64,000 nt of DNA from Metabacillus sp. B2-18 (GTDB lineage: Bacteria; Bacillota; Bacilli; Bacillales; Bacillaceae). The translations under genes were made by a program, and so were the position numbers. The notes beneath the pieces were generated by a model. The model saw only the letters and a list, made by a program, of their open reading frames with translations, was not told where the DNA came from and made no database searches. The number at the start of each line of letters is the position of its first letter. Positions within the stretch are counted from its first letter, which is position 1. Below, in pieces: positions 8,321 to 16,593 of the stretch. Location: the NCBI RefSeq assembly GCF_021117275.1, contig NZ_CP088245.1:1091501-1155500 (forward strand), read 5' to 3'.

Positions 8321-10181
8321 GTGTGCCAGGCATGTTCATCAACTAGACGGTGAAAGTCCGTTATGGGCGTTGGGATAGCGAACCATTAGTCGAAGGCAAG
8401 GGTGTCCATGGCGACATGGAATCTGAAGGAAGCCCTAGGCAAATCCTTGGTCTGAGGTATACGAATCACATTAGAGGTCGTTATTTTAGGACGAGTTTGC
8501 AAAACAAAACAAAGTCCAAAATATCCTCGGTAGAATAGCGATAAATGTGGCAGATATATGAGGAGAAAGTGGATGAACTTACCCTGGGAGATCTCTTAGA
8601 CACCCTTTAAAATAGGAACTTACATAGTGATATGTAACTGAACTAAGAGAAGTCAGCTGAAGTCATAGTACCATCTAACGATGGGAAGGACGGAACGAAA
8701 GGAGGAACCCTGTTAGAGTAACATGACAAGGAAACAAAGACACAGCCAATCATTAGATGACTAAAGATAGAGGTGATACTCGGAAAGTAAGAGTCTATCT
8801 TTAGAGTGGAGTTATCCTTGTGCAATCTCAAGAACATGGGAGCCAATATGAAATCAGATAAAACATTAATTGAACAAATTCTCGATAGAGATAATCTAAA
8901 CTCAGCCTTCAAGAAGGTTAAGAAGAACAAAGGAGCAGCAGGTGTCGATGCGAAAGATGTAGAAGCTACTCGCCTTTATCTGAAGGAAAACGGGCTAGAG
9001 ATTATCCACTTAGCGAGAGAAGGAAAATACAAGCCTCAACCAGTTAGAAGGGTAGAGATACCAAAACCTAATGGCGGAAAAAGAAAACTAGGAATCCCTA
9101 CTGTGACGGACCGAGTGATCCAACAAGCAATCGTTCAAAAGTTAACTCCTATCTTTGAAAAGCAATTCAGTGAATATAGTTATGGTTTCCGTCCTAATAG
9201 AAGTGCCCATCAAGCAATTGGACAGGCAAGAAGTTATATTGAGGAAGGTTATAGGTATGTGGTGGATATCGACTTGGAGAAATTCTTTGACAAAGTGCAA
9301 CACGACAAACTAATGGCACTAATCGCAAAGACGATTGATGACAAGCCAACCTTGAAACTGATTCGAAGATTTCTACAAGCTGGAATCATGGAAAACGGTG
9401 TGGTAACAGTAAATAGAGAAGGAACACCACAAGGTGGTCCATTAAGTCCACTTCTTAGTAACATTATTCTAAATGAATTGGATAAGGAACTTGAGAAACG
9501 AGGACACAGATTCGTCCGGTATGCGGACGACTGTAACATCTATGTTAAAAGCATAAAAGCTGGAGAACGAGTCAAGGTTGGGGTAACTCAATTTATTGAA
9601 AGAAAGCTTAAACTACGGGTAAATGAGGAAAAGAGTGCAGTGGGAAAGCCGAACGCACGTGTATTCTTAGGGGTGAGCTTCTACCGAAAGAAAACGAGAG
9701 TATACGTGCCAATAAAGTCGAAGGAAAGATTCGAAATTAAATTAAAGAAGCTAACGAATCGTAATTGGGGAGTAAGTATGGAATTTCGGATTATGAAGAT
9801 AAATCAACTCATTCAAGGCTGGGGCAACTATTTTAAAGTGGGGGACATAAAGAAATATGCAGAAAAGATAGATGCCCATACAAGACGCAGATTAAGAGCT
9901 TGTAGATGGAAAGAGTGGAAGAAACCGAAAACAAGATACAAAAACCTAATTAAACTTGGTGTCTCAAAAGACAAGGCAAAAAGATGCGCCAATTCAAGGA
10001 AGAAATATTGGCGCATCTCCAAAAGCCCTCAACTAGATTTTGCCTTAAACAATGAATATTGGCAAAAGTTAGGCTTAAAATCTTTGTATAATGTGATTTC
10101 ATAAACTTTCGAACCGCCGTATACGGATCCGTACGTACGGTGGTGTGAGAGGTCGGCGCCGTGAGGCGCCTCCTACTCGAT
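8321..10181 (+). mobile_element. Group IIC intron (about 1.86 kb)
   Basis: The element begins with GTGTG at 8321, directly after a terminator hairpin and its T run. Domain I-IV RNA sequence precedes and surrounds an intron-encoded reverse transcriptase. Near 10112-10145 is a domain V hairpin (CCGCCGTATACGG, then CCGTACGTACGGTGG), followed by a domain VI stem (GGCGCC-GTGA-GGCGCC) and CCTACTCGAT ending at about 10181. The lack of an endonuclease domain in the encoded protein and the post-terminator site fit class IIC. The exact 3' boundary is inferred from family ends and could be off by one or two bases. No other gene lies in 8321-8847; an open frame there is intron RNA. Confidence 0.9.
8848..10104 (+). 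CDS. ltrA: Group II intron reverse transcriptase/maturase
   Basis: A protein of about 418 residues encoded inside the intron. Reverse transcriptase blocks are visible in order: NKGAAGVD, RRVEIPKPNGGKRKLGIPT (split), YGFRPNRSAHQAI, VVDIDLEKFFDKVQHDKL, GTPQGGPLSPLLSNI and the active-site YADD near residue 225. A maturase (domain X, GIIM) region with IQGWGNYFKVG follows. No HNH endonuclease domain is present, as is normal for class IIC. The start at ATG 8848 is preferred because GGGAG lies 5 nt upstream; an upstream GTG at 8806 is possible. The protein assists splicing and target-primed reverse transcription of the host intron. Confidence 0.93.
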   Translation: MKSDKTLIEQILDRDNLNSAFKKVKKNKGAAGVDAKDVEATRLYLKENGLEIIHLAREGKYKPQPVRRVEIPKPNGGKRKLGIPTVTDRVIQQAIVQKLTPIFEKQFSEYSYGFRPNRSAHQAIGQARSYIEEGYRYVVDIDLEKFFDKVQHDKLMALIAKTIDDKPTLKLIRRFLQAGIMENGVVTVNREGTPQGGPLSPLLSNIILNELDKELEKRGHRFVRYADDCNIYVKSIKAGERVKVGVTQFIERKLKLRVNEEKSAVGKPNARVFLGVSFYRKKTRVYVPIKSKERFEIKLKKLTNRNWGVSMEFRIMKINQLIQGWGNYFKVGDIKKYAEKIDAHTRRRLRACRWKEWKKPKTRYKNLIKLGVSKDKAKRCANSRKKYWRISKSPQLDFALNNEYWQKLGLKSLYNVIS

Positions 10182-10190
10182 TATTGAAAA

Positions 10191-10910
10191 ATGAATGAAT
10201 GGAGAATGTGGATGAAATCTGTTCTGAAACATGAGATTAAGAGAAAACACCTTAATATGTCAAAGATATGGTTATTAACAATACTTTTTGGACTAGCTAT
10301 GAATGTAGTTGTTTTTTTTCAATTGTCACTTACCTTATTGGAGAAAAATTCATTTTCATTTGATTCAGTGTTGATACGTGCTGTTAGATCCTACTCTTCT
10401 CAGTTATTGGATCCAGTGATGGTGTTTATTACTCATCTTGGCTCTAGTACAATGCTCGGATCCTTACTTATTGTTGGAATGGTATGGTTTTACTTAAAAT
10501 ACAAAGATTTATTAGCTACTCTATGCTTTTTGATTGTTGTGGCAGGAGGAGGATTACTTAATTCACTATTAAAGATCTATTTCAATCGAGATCGTCCTGA
10601 TGATAATAGATTGATTGATGTTGATGGTTTGAGTTTTCCAAGTGGACATTCAATGGGAAGTATGTTGCTTTATGGATTCTTAGTTTATTTGTCTCTTCGA
10701 TATGATGGAAGTAAGATTCGTAAAGTTGTCGTCGTGGCTGCGCTCATTTGTCTTATCTTATTAATTGGAATCAGTCGTATTTATTTGGGAGTACATTATC
10801 CATCTGATGTTTTCGCAGGTTTTCTTGCAGGGTTTGTTTGGCTTGGTGGGTGGGTCATAGCCCTAGAACTAGCATATATATGGAATAACAAGAAACGTAT
10901 AGAATACTAA
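10191..10910 (+). CDS. PAP2-family membrane phosphatase
   Basis: A protein of about 239 residues with roughly six membrane segments. It has the three-part PAP2 acid phosphatase signature: KIYFNRDRP near residue 130, SFPSGHSMGSM near 153 and SRIYLGVHYPSDVFAG near 198. These proteins dephosphorylate lipid phosphates such as undecaprenyl pyrophosphate or phosphatidylglycerol phosphate. The beginning is uncertain: ATG 10191 follows the intron 3' end by about 10 nt, and ATG 10212 and ATG 10257 are alternatives. Once the intron is removed, the gene would lie directly downstream of the Mn2+ riboswitch leader. Confidence 0.87.
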   Translation: MNEWRMWMKSVLKHEIKRKHLNMSKIWLLTILFGLAMNVVVFFQLSLTLLEKNSFSFDSVLIRAVRSYSSQLLDPVMVFITHLGSSTMLGSLLIVGMVWFYLKYKDLLATLCFLIVVAGGGLLNSLLKIYFNRDRPDDNRLIDVDGLSFPSGHSMGSMLLYGFLVYLSLRYDGSKIRKVVVVAALICLILLIGISRIYLGVHYPSDVFAGFLAGFVWLGGWVIALELAYIWNNKKRIEY

Positions 10911-10935
10911 AGTACTCAAGAAAAAGGGTGAAGCT

Positions 10936-11607
10936 ATGGAAAAGGAATGGTTAGTTGTTGATAAGCTGTTGTCTAAAATTAAAATCACATCAAATCCAAA
11001 TAATAAGCCTGTAACAATTCACGGCAGCTTGGATGATTTAAGATGCATTGGTGTTGGGACGGATGCTGCTGTGTTTCAATATGCACATAAACCACAATAC
11101 GCCTTTAAGCTTTATGCAGAGGATAAAAAGGAAAAAATTCAAACAGAAGCAGAGGTATATCAAAGGTTAAAGAATTCACCATTTTTCGCTACTTGTTATG
11201 CTGTTCATGAACGTTACTTAGTTTTAAGCTTTGAAGAGGGTATTACTTTATACGACTGCATTTTGCAAGGAATTCATATTCCACATCAAGTTATTTTGGA
11301 CGTTGAAGATGCTAGGGATTTTGCAAAAGAACAGGGACTGAACCCACGAGATATTCATTTGAAAAATATCTTGCTTCAACAAGGGAAAGCGAAGGTTATT
11401 GACGTATCTGAATATAGTAAGGATGGAAACGATCTTCGGTGGGAGCACCTGAAAAACGCATATTATCAGTATTACGATCTAATTGACGGTAAAGCCATTC
11501 CATTTTGGTTAATGCAGACTGTTCAAAAGTGGTATAATCAGAAGAATTTCGGGACGTTTGATGAGTTTATGAAGGATGTTTTGAGGTTAACGTTTTTTAG
11601 GAAGTGA
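10936..11607 (+). CDS. Protein kinase-like protein (YrzF-type)
   Basis: A 223-residue protein resembling the small Bacillus serine/threonine kinase-like proteins of the YrzF type. A nucleotide-loop-like stretch (GVGTDAAVFQY near residue 40) is followed by a Lys in YAFKLYAED. A degenerate catalytic loop NPRDIHLKNIL near 136 keeps the Asp and Asn, and VIDVSEY stands where DFG is expected. The C-lobe is short. It follows the PAP2 gene by 25 bp with AAAAAGGGTG before its ATG, so the two are probably co-transcribed. Kinase activity is plausible but not shown; the substrate is unknown. Confidence 0.7.
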   Translation: MEKEWLVVDKLLSKIKITSNPNNKPVTIHGSLDDLRCIGVGTDAAVFQYAHKPQYAFKLYAEDKKEKIQTEAEVYQRLKNSPFFATCYAVHERYLVLSFEEGITLYDCILQGIHIPHQVILDVEDARDFAKEQGLNPRDIHLKNILLQQGKAKVIDVSEYSKDGNDLRWEHLKNAYYQYYDLIDGKAIPFWLMQTVQKWYNQKNFGTFDEFMKDVLRLTFFRK

Positions 11608-11783
11608 TACTCGTTGGATAATTACTATTATTAAATCTCCATTCATAGAGTTATTCTCTATCTATAAGCTAGCTACTATTCTTGTTGTCAAAGGAGCATA
11701 ATAAAGCAATTTTTTAATAAGTGTATAGTTATTTGAGTAGAAAAGATATGAAAGAGTTTTAAATAAAATACTTTATAACATAG

Positions 11784-11813
11784 CTTCAGTCCAAATGGGA
11801 TTGAAGTTTTTTT
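11784..11813 (+). terminator. Intrinsic terminator after kinase-like gene
   Basis: CTTCAGTCC pairs with GGATTGAAG (one G-U pair) around a small loop and is followed by seven Ts. It ends the PAP2/kinase transcript. The rest of 11608-11855 shows no gene. Confidence 0.85.
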
Positions 11814-11855
11814 ATTCAACTCTTTCCACAAATTTAACGAAACAAATTTCCTTTT

Positions 11856-11901
11856 TTCCTACATAAAGTAGCTAACTATTCTTTTCTTATTCTATTACAA
11901 T
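11856..11901 (+). promoter_or_regulatory. Activator site plus promoter of the aromatic-acid permease
   Basis: TTCCTACA-TAAAG-TAGC (11856-11872) directly abuts a poor -35 hexamer (11873-11878). A 17-bp spacer leads to TACAAT (11896-11901). The same 17-bp motif occurs in the same position before the CoA-thioester operon at 18164. A weak -35 with an abutting conserved motif is the usual picture of an activator-dependent promoter. The GAF/PucR regulator at 14011 is the obvious candidate, by inference. Confidence 0.6.
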
Positions 11902-11940
11902 ATGGATAAGAAAACTGAATATTTGAAAAGGGAGGTAAAA

Positions 11941-11956
11941 TTGAAAGCGTTTACTA
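11941..11956 (+). promoter_or_regulatory. CcpA cre site
   Basis: TTGAAAGCGTTTACTA matches 15 of 16 cre positions. It lies downstream of the predicted promoter and upstream of the permease start, where bound CcpA would block elongation. The same bases could also start a short coupled reading frame (see findings). Confidence 0.8.
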
Positions 11957-11981
11957 AAATATCTAATAGGGGGCTAACAAA

Positions 11982-13335
11982 ATGAAAGTGATTAACCCGA
12001 TGAATGTTATTGATAATAGTAAAATTTCTTCGTTTCATGTATGGCTGATAACTTGGTTGTTTTTGGTTATTGCTTTTGATGGTTATGATGTTGTCGTTTA
12101 TGGTGCGTCTGTTCCATCATTAATTCAGGAGTGGGGAATTTCAGACGTAACGGCTGGTGCAATAGGCAGTTACACTGTTATCGGAACCGCTTTGGGGGCA
12201 GTTATTTTTGGGATGCTGTCTGATAAAATAGGTCGTAAAAAAATTATTTTGCTAACAACGTTCTTATTTAGTTTCTTTACCATGATATCAGGTTTTGCAA
12301 CAGGTCCAATTTTATTTGCTATATTTAGAATCATTGCCGGAATTGGTTTGGGTGGGGTAATGCCGAATGTTATTGCTCTTGCTACTGAGTTTTCTCCAAA
12401 ACGAGTTCGATCTGCTATTATTTCTTTCATTTTCTGTGGATATTCTATTGGAGCACTTACAGCAGCACTTACTAGCCGTTCTCTATTACCAACAGTTGGA
12501 TGGGAGCCTGTTTATTGGTTAGCGGGTATTCCACTTTTGTTTATTCCATTTTTAAAGTATCCCTGAGTCGGTAGGGTTTCTTATTGAAAAAGGCAATGAA
12601 GAGGAAGCTAGAAAAACATTAATGAAAATTGATCCAAGCTTAAGAACTGGTGGGGAGTTTGAATTTGTAAAGCCACCGGCAAAAGAACCAGGTTCACCAG
12701 TTGTGAAGCTATTTGAAGATAAACGTGCGTTAAGTACCATTATGTTCTGGATATCTTGCTTTAGTGCATTTGTTTTAATTTATTCTATGAACACATGGTT
12801 ACCTCGACTTATGATGCAATCAGGTTATGACCTTAGCTCAAGTCTAGCATTTACGGCTGTCATGCAAATTGGGGCAATTGCAGGTACGATTATTTTTGGT
12901 CGTTTGGTTGATAAAATTGGATTTAAAAAGGTTCTTGTTCCTTTATTCTTCTGCGGTGCTATAGCGCTATCCTTTATCGGATTAACAAATAGTATGGCAA
13001 TTGCTTTCGTATTAATTGCGATCATTGGTGCAGCTTCAGTTGGATTACAGAACATCTCCAATGCATTTGTTTCTCAATACTATCCTTCTAGCATGCGTTC
13101 CACTGCACTTGGAAGCACAATGGCATTTGGTCGTATTGGAGGAATTGTTGCACCAACCTTTGTTGGGTTCCTATTAGCAATGAATCTATTACCGCAGTTT
13201 AATTTTGTTGCAATCGGAGGAGCTGCATTACTCGGAGGAATCGCGATGCTGTTTGTCCAAGAAAAACATGGAGATTATTACGAAGCAAAAGAAGAGATTA
13301 AACCAGCAAATCGCCCAGTGAATGTAGCAAAATAA
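11982..13335 (+). pseudogene. Frameshifted MFS aromatic acid:H+ symporter (AAHS family)
   Basis: Two adjoining frames together encode one MFS permease of about 450 residues. The first part (11982-12566) has DGYDVVVYGASVPSL in TM1, LSDKIGRKK in loop 2-3 and the GIGLGGVMPNVIALATE motif. All are typical of the AAHS family of benzoate/hydroxybenzoate/protocatechuate carriers. It stops at 12564. The continuing frame reads PESVGFLIEKGNEEEARK from 12562 and then the last six TM segments (to 13335), including GRLVDKIGFKK. A single-base insertion or two-base deletion near 12558-12563 (TATCCCTG) explains the break. Either the transporter is dead or there is a sequencing error. Position and family suggest uptake of the aromatic substrate degraded by the genes downstream. 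Confidence 0.85.
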
Positions 13336-13371
13336 ATTTGTCAGGTTTTAGCTTCAAATGGGTTAACTTCG

Positions 13372-13403
13372 CTACTATTCTTTAAGAAATTTAAGAATGG
13401 TAG
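13372..13403 (+). promoter_or_regulatory. Inverted repeat after permease gene
   Basis: CTACTATTCTT and AAGAATGGTAG form an 11-bp stem with one G-U pair around a 10-nt loop, between the permease and the DUF3237 gene. There is no good T run, so it may be a weak attenuator or an RNA-stability hairpin rather than a terminator. Confidence 0.4.
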
Positions 13404-13470
13404 AAGGTTGCCCATTTTCTATTTTTGTTTAAGTGTCTAAAAATTTTCAGCAAAGAAAGGGATTTTATAG

Positions 13471-13920
13471 ATGGAAACGACATTTGTTTTTAAGGCAAAT
13501 ATTCAGGTAGCTAACCCAATTGAAGTTGGGGATGTTGGAACAGGCATAAGGAGAGTTATTCCGATTATTGGCGGTACTTTTGAAGGTAATGGTATAAAAG
13601 GCAAAGTCCTTTCAGGAGGCGCAGATTACCAGATGATAAGATATGATGGTGTAACAGAAGCTCTTGCTCACTATGTAATTGAAACGGACGATGGTGTACC
13701 CATTTATGTGATTAATAAAGGATACAGACATGGTCCTAAAGAAATCATAGATAAAATTATTCGTGGTGAGCAGGTTCCTGATGGTTCTTATTATTTCAAA
13801 ACTACTCCGTCTTTTGAAACGAGCAGTGAAAAATACTCTTATTTGAACCGAATGATTTTCATTGGTGAAGGAATTAGAAGACCAAATGATGTTCAAATTT
13901 CATTTTATCAAGTTGATTAA
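13471..13920 (+). CDS. DUF3237 (UPF0311) family protein
   Basis: A 149-residue protein of the DUF3237 beta-barrel family, whose members often sit beside aromatic degradation genes but have no settled activity. Visible family features are RRVIPIIGGTFEGNGIKGKVLSGGADY near residues 28-55 (split over the core), IETDDGVPIYVINKG, and RMIFIGEGIRRPNDVQISFYQV at the end. AAAGAAAGGGA precedes the ATG at 13471. It follows the permease in the same direction and may be read through from that promoter. No reaction is assigned. Confidence 0.85.
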   Translation: METTFVFKANIQVANPIEVGDVGTGIRRVIPIIGGTFEGNGIKGKVLSGGADYQMIRYDGVTEALAHYVIETDDGVPIYVINKGYRHGPKEIIDKIIRGEQVPDGSYYFKTTPSFETSSEKYSYLNRMIFIGEGIRRPNDVQISFYQVD

Positions 13921-14010
13921 TCGTTTAAACGATCACGATTACCTTTTCAATTAAGTTTTTCTTCTTTTATACTATTAGTATCAAGAAAAACGGAAATAGG
14001 GGGTTATTGT

Positions 14011-16212
14011 GTGTCAAACAGTAAGAGAGAAATACTAATGAAAAAAGTAGAGCATCATCTACGAACCACATCCCGGCAGCTAATTAAAATTAATACAGAA
14101 GATGAAGTGCTTCAATATTTAGCTGATTCGTTCCGTTCTGAATTATATTGTGATTTTGTTGGAGTCGTTTTGAGTGAGGGAGATTCTTTTATTCCTAAGG
14201 CATGGAGTGGAAATATTCCTTCAGTCCTTAAGCATTTCCCTCTTTTAGCGGCAAGCTGTTCCTCCAAACTTCTTCGTCAAAGCTTAACATATAAAGCTTC
14301 TGCAACAAATGATTCTTGCAGGTTAACAGAGATACTTAAGGAAGAAAATGTGAAAACATGGTTTACTGTTCCGTTAAATGATGACATTCAACACTTTGGT
14401 TTTTGTATCGTAGGCTTTTTAAGTTATGTTCCACTTCTAGAGTTGGAAAGTCATTTTGAGGAATTTGGAAAAGATATGGCCGTCGCTCTATCTGTGGCTA
14501 GACAAAAGGAAAATCAGTTGAAAAAGCTAGAGGGAATTGAATGGATTAGCAAAAATCAGTCTCTTGATTCTTCTCTAGACCAGCATTTTTTAGAAGTAAC
14601 ACACAGAGCTGGGAATTCAACAAATGCTGATTTTGCTTGTATGTATTTATATAATGAGAAAGAGAATTGCTTTGACTTACAAAAGCCTGTTTATGGTGAA
14701 ATGGAATATCCCGATATAATGATGATTGAGGATAACTATGCACTTAAGGAATACTTTCCATTTCTTGAGGAAATTGGATGCGCCCAAATGACAGTACCAC
14801 TTTTAATTGATCTTAAGCCAATTGGTGTGCTTCATGTTCAGAATAAATACGAAAGACCTTTTTCTGAAGAAGACTTAAAAATATTAGAAATGCTATCAAC
14901 ACATGTTGCGACTCTCTTAGAGAATGCACGATTATATAAAAGTGAAAAAGATAATAAAAACCGTCTTCACTTTTTACTAGATTTTCAACAATCACTGGTG
15001 AAAAAAACAGTTGAAGATGATGATTTTGAAGGAATTACATTAAAGCTCTCAGATCTATTTCAAGAAACAGTTATTTTATATGATCGATTTATGAGGCCGA
15101 TTGCTTTTAATTTCCGAAATTGTGATAACGATTACAATTTACCTGATAACCTTGCACTACAAGCGAAAAGGTTAAGGCAAAATCTGAAAAAACAAGAGAA
15201 GTTTACTGTCGTACACCCTGAAAGAGACGACTGTGTGTTTTCTTTTTGGGTGATAAACGGCGGAGGCAATTTATTAGGATATCTTGCTGTTTGCAATACA
15301 GCAAGCGAGATGAATGAATTTGACCAGCTAACGGTTGAGATGGCACGAAATATATGCTCGATTCAGTTTATTAAGCAAAAGCTTGTTCTCGATACAAAAG
15401 AGCAGGTTAAGGATAGCTTTATTAGTAAATTGTTGGTGGGAAAAATCGAAGATCAAGAGAGCATCATTCAATATGCTAACCTGTTTCAATGGGATATTTT
15501 TAAATGTCATCGTGTCGCGGTATTGACGATTTCATTAAATGAAGATGATCTTTTAGAACAGCAAGCAAAAAAAGTCCTCGTATGGGATGCAATTAAGTCA
15601 CATCTTGCAAAGTTTGATTCTCGGATATTAACTGTTTCACATGATGAAAACTATATCCTGCTAATTCCAGTGGATGATGATGTTCAAAGTAAAAAGTATT
15701 GGAAAAACCTTTATGACAATATTGATAAATGGTCACTAGAAGTGTTTTCTGGTTGTAAGATTTTATTGGGGATTGGTACATCAACAAGCAATATGAAAGA
15801 TTATTATGTAAGTTACCAACAGGCACTTTTAGCATTAAATGTTATGAATATTAGGATGAAGCATATCTCTTTTTCACTATATGAAGATCTTGGAGCTTAT
15901 ACAATTCTCCACCATCTCGATCAATCTAATGCGGTTAACTTGTTTATAAAAAGTCAGCTGGATCCTTTATTAACTTATACAGAAAATAAAAACATAGATT
16001 TATATCATACTTTATACGTTTTTCTACAAAATAACGGAAATATTAAAAGTACTTCAGATGAGCTTTTCATCCACCGGAGTTCCCTGTTATACAGACTTGA
16101 AAAAATTGAATCACTACTAAATGTTGATTTGAATGATGCTGAAATCAGGTTTAATTTAATGATGGCTTTCAAGCTGCATGATATGCATGGGGAGCGATTG
16201 AAGAAGAGCTAG
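14011..16212 (+). CDS. GAF-domain PucR/CdaR-type transcriptional regulator
   Basis: A 733-residue regulator. Residues about 180-310 form a GAF-like sensor, with CMYLYNEKENCFDLQKP and IGVLHVQNKYERPFSEEDLKILEMLS each part of one repeat. A middle region matches the GGDEF-like CdaR domain. The C-terminus (about 665-725) is the PucR-type HTH: LYVFLQNNGNIKSTSDEL followed by IHRSSLLYRLEKIESLL. Such proteins activate genes for aromatic or purine catabolism. The start is GTG 14011 with AGGGGG about 8 nt upstream. The gene lies between the permease and the CoA operon and is the best candidate to bind the TTCCTACA-N5-TAG motif found before both. That binding is inferred. Confidence 0.85.
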   Translation: MSNSKREILMKKVEHHLRTTSRQLIKINTEDEVLQYLADSFRSELYCDFVGVVLSEGDSFIPKAWSGNIPSVLKHFPLLAASCSSKLLRQSLTYKASATNDSCRLTEILKEENVKTWFTVPLNDDIQHFGFCIVGFLSYVPLLELESHFEEFGKDMAVALSVARQKENQLKKLEGIEWISKNQSLDSSLDQHFLEVTHRAGNSTNADFACMYLYNEKENCFDLQKPVYGEMEYPDIMMIEDNYALKEYFPFLEEIGCAQMTVPLLIDLKPIGVLHVQNKYERPFSEEDLKILEMLSTHVATLLENARLYKSEKDNKNRLHFLLDFQQSLVKKTVEDDDFEGITLKLSDLFQETVILYDRFMRPIAFNFRNCDNDYNLPDNLALQAKRLRQNLKKQEKFTVVHPERDDCVFSFWVINGGGNLLGYLAVCNTASEMNEFDQLTVEMARNICSIQFIKQKLVLDTKEQVKDSFISKLLVGKIEDQESIIQYANLFQWDIFKCHRVAVLTISLNEDDLLEQQAKKVLVWDAIKSHLAKFDSRILTVSHDENYILLIPVDDDVQSKKYWKNLYDNIDKWSLEVFSGCKILLGIGTSTSNMKDYYVSYQQALLALNVMNIRMKHISFSLYEDLGAYTILHHLDQSNAVNLFIKSQLDPLLTYTENKNIDLYHTLYVFLQNNGNIKSTSDELFIHRSSLLYRLEKIESLLNVDLNDAEIRFNLMMAFKLHDMHGERLKKS

Positions 16213-16224
16213 ATTAGTAGTAGA

Positions 16225-16258
16225 AGCAGTCCAACTTGTGTAAGTTGGGCTGTTTTTT
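16225..16258 (+). terminator. Intrinsic terminator after PucR-type regulator
   Basis: AGCAGTCCAACTT (16225-16237) pairs with AAGTTGGGCTGTT (16242-16253, some G-U) and is followed by a T run. Confidence 0.88.
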
Positions 16259-16419
16259 CGACAAATTCCGGGAAGTGACAGCGTACTATGTCAATAAGAA
16301 TTTTAAAGTTTTTGAACAACTTAAATACACTAAACGTATTTCTGTAAAAAAAATACAGTAAACAACCGACAGAAAACACTATATTGGAATCTCACTCTTC
16401 TAAGATCTGAATAATAGCC

Positions 16420-16504
16420 TTACTTCGCTTCAATTCTGTAGGGATGCAACCTGGTTAGTACAAGTCATAGTTAACGTACAATTCGCATTTACAGGACGAA
16501 GTAA
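16420..16504 (-). ncRNA. Candidate bridge/seek RNA structure of the IS110 element
   Basis: TTACTTCG (16420-16427) pairs with CGAAGTAA (16497-16504). Inside it CTGTA (16436-16440) pairs with TACAG (16490-16494), leaving a large internal loop with a GTAC...GTAC pair. IS110/IS1111 elements encode a structured guide RNA in their long non-coding flank. This nested stem with an open loop in the 3' flank of the transposase fits that pattern. Only base-pairing is seen; identity and ends are inferred. Confidence 0.4.
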
Positions 16505-16593
16505 ATCATGCTGTCACTCGAGGTCATATTTGCCTCCGGCACTTAAGTCGATTTTCCTTCGATCCTAGAAGAGGAGACTCCATTTTTTACGAT

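Noticed and set aside
8350..8538. Open frame of 62 codons upstream of the reverse transcriptase
   Set aside because: It lies inside the structured 5' RNA of the group II intron, has no ribosome binding site, and is not protein-like.
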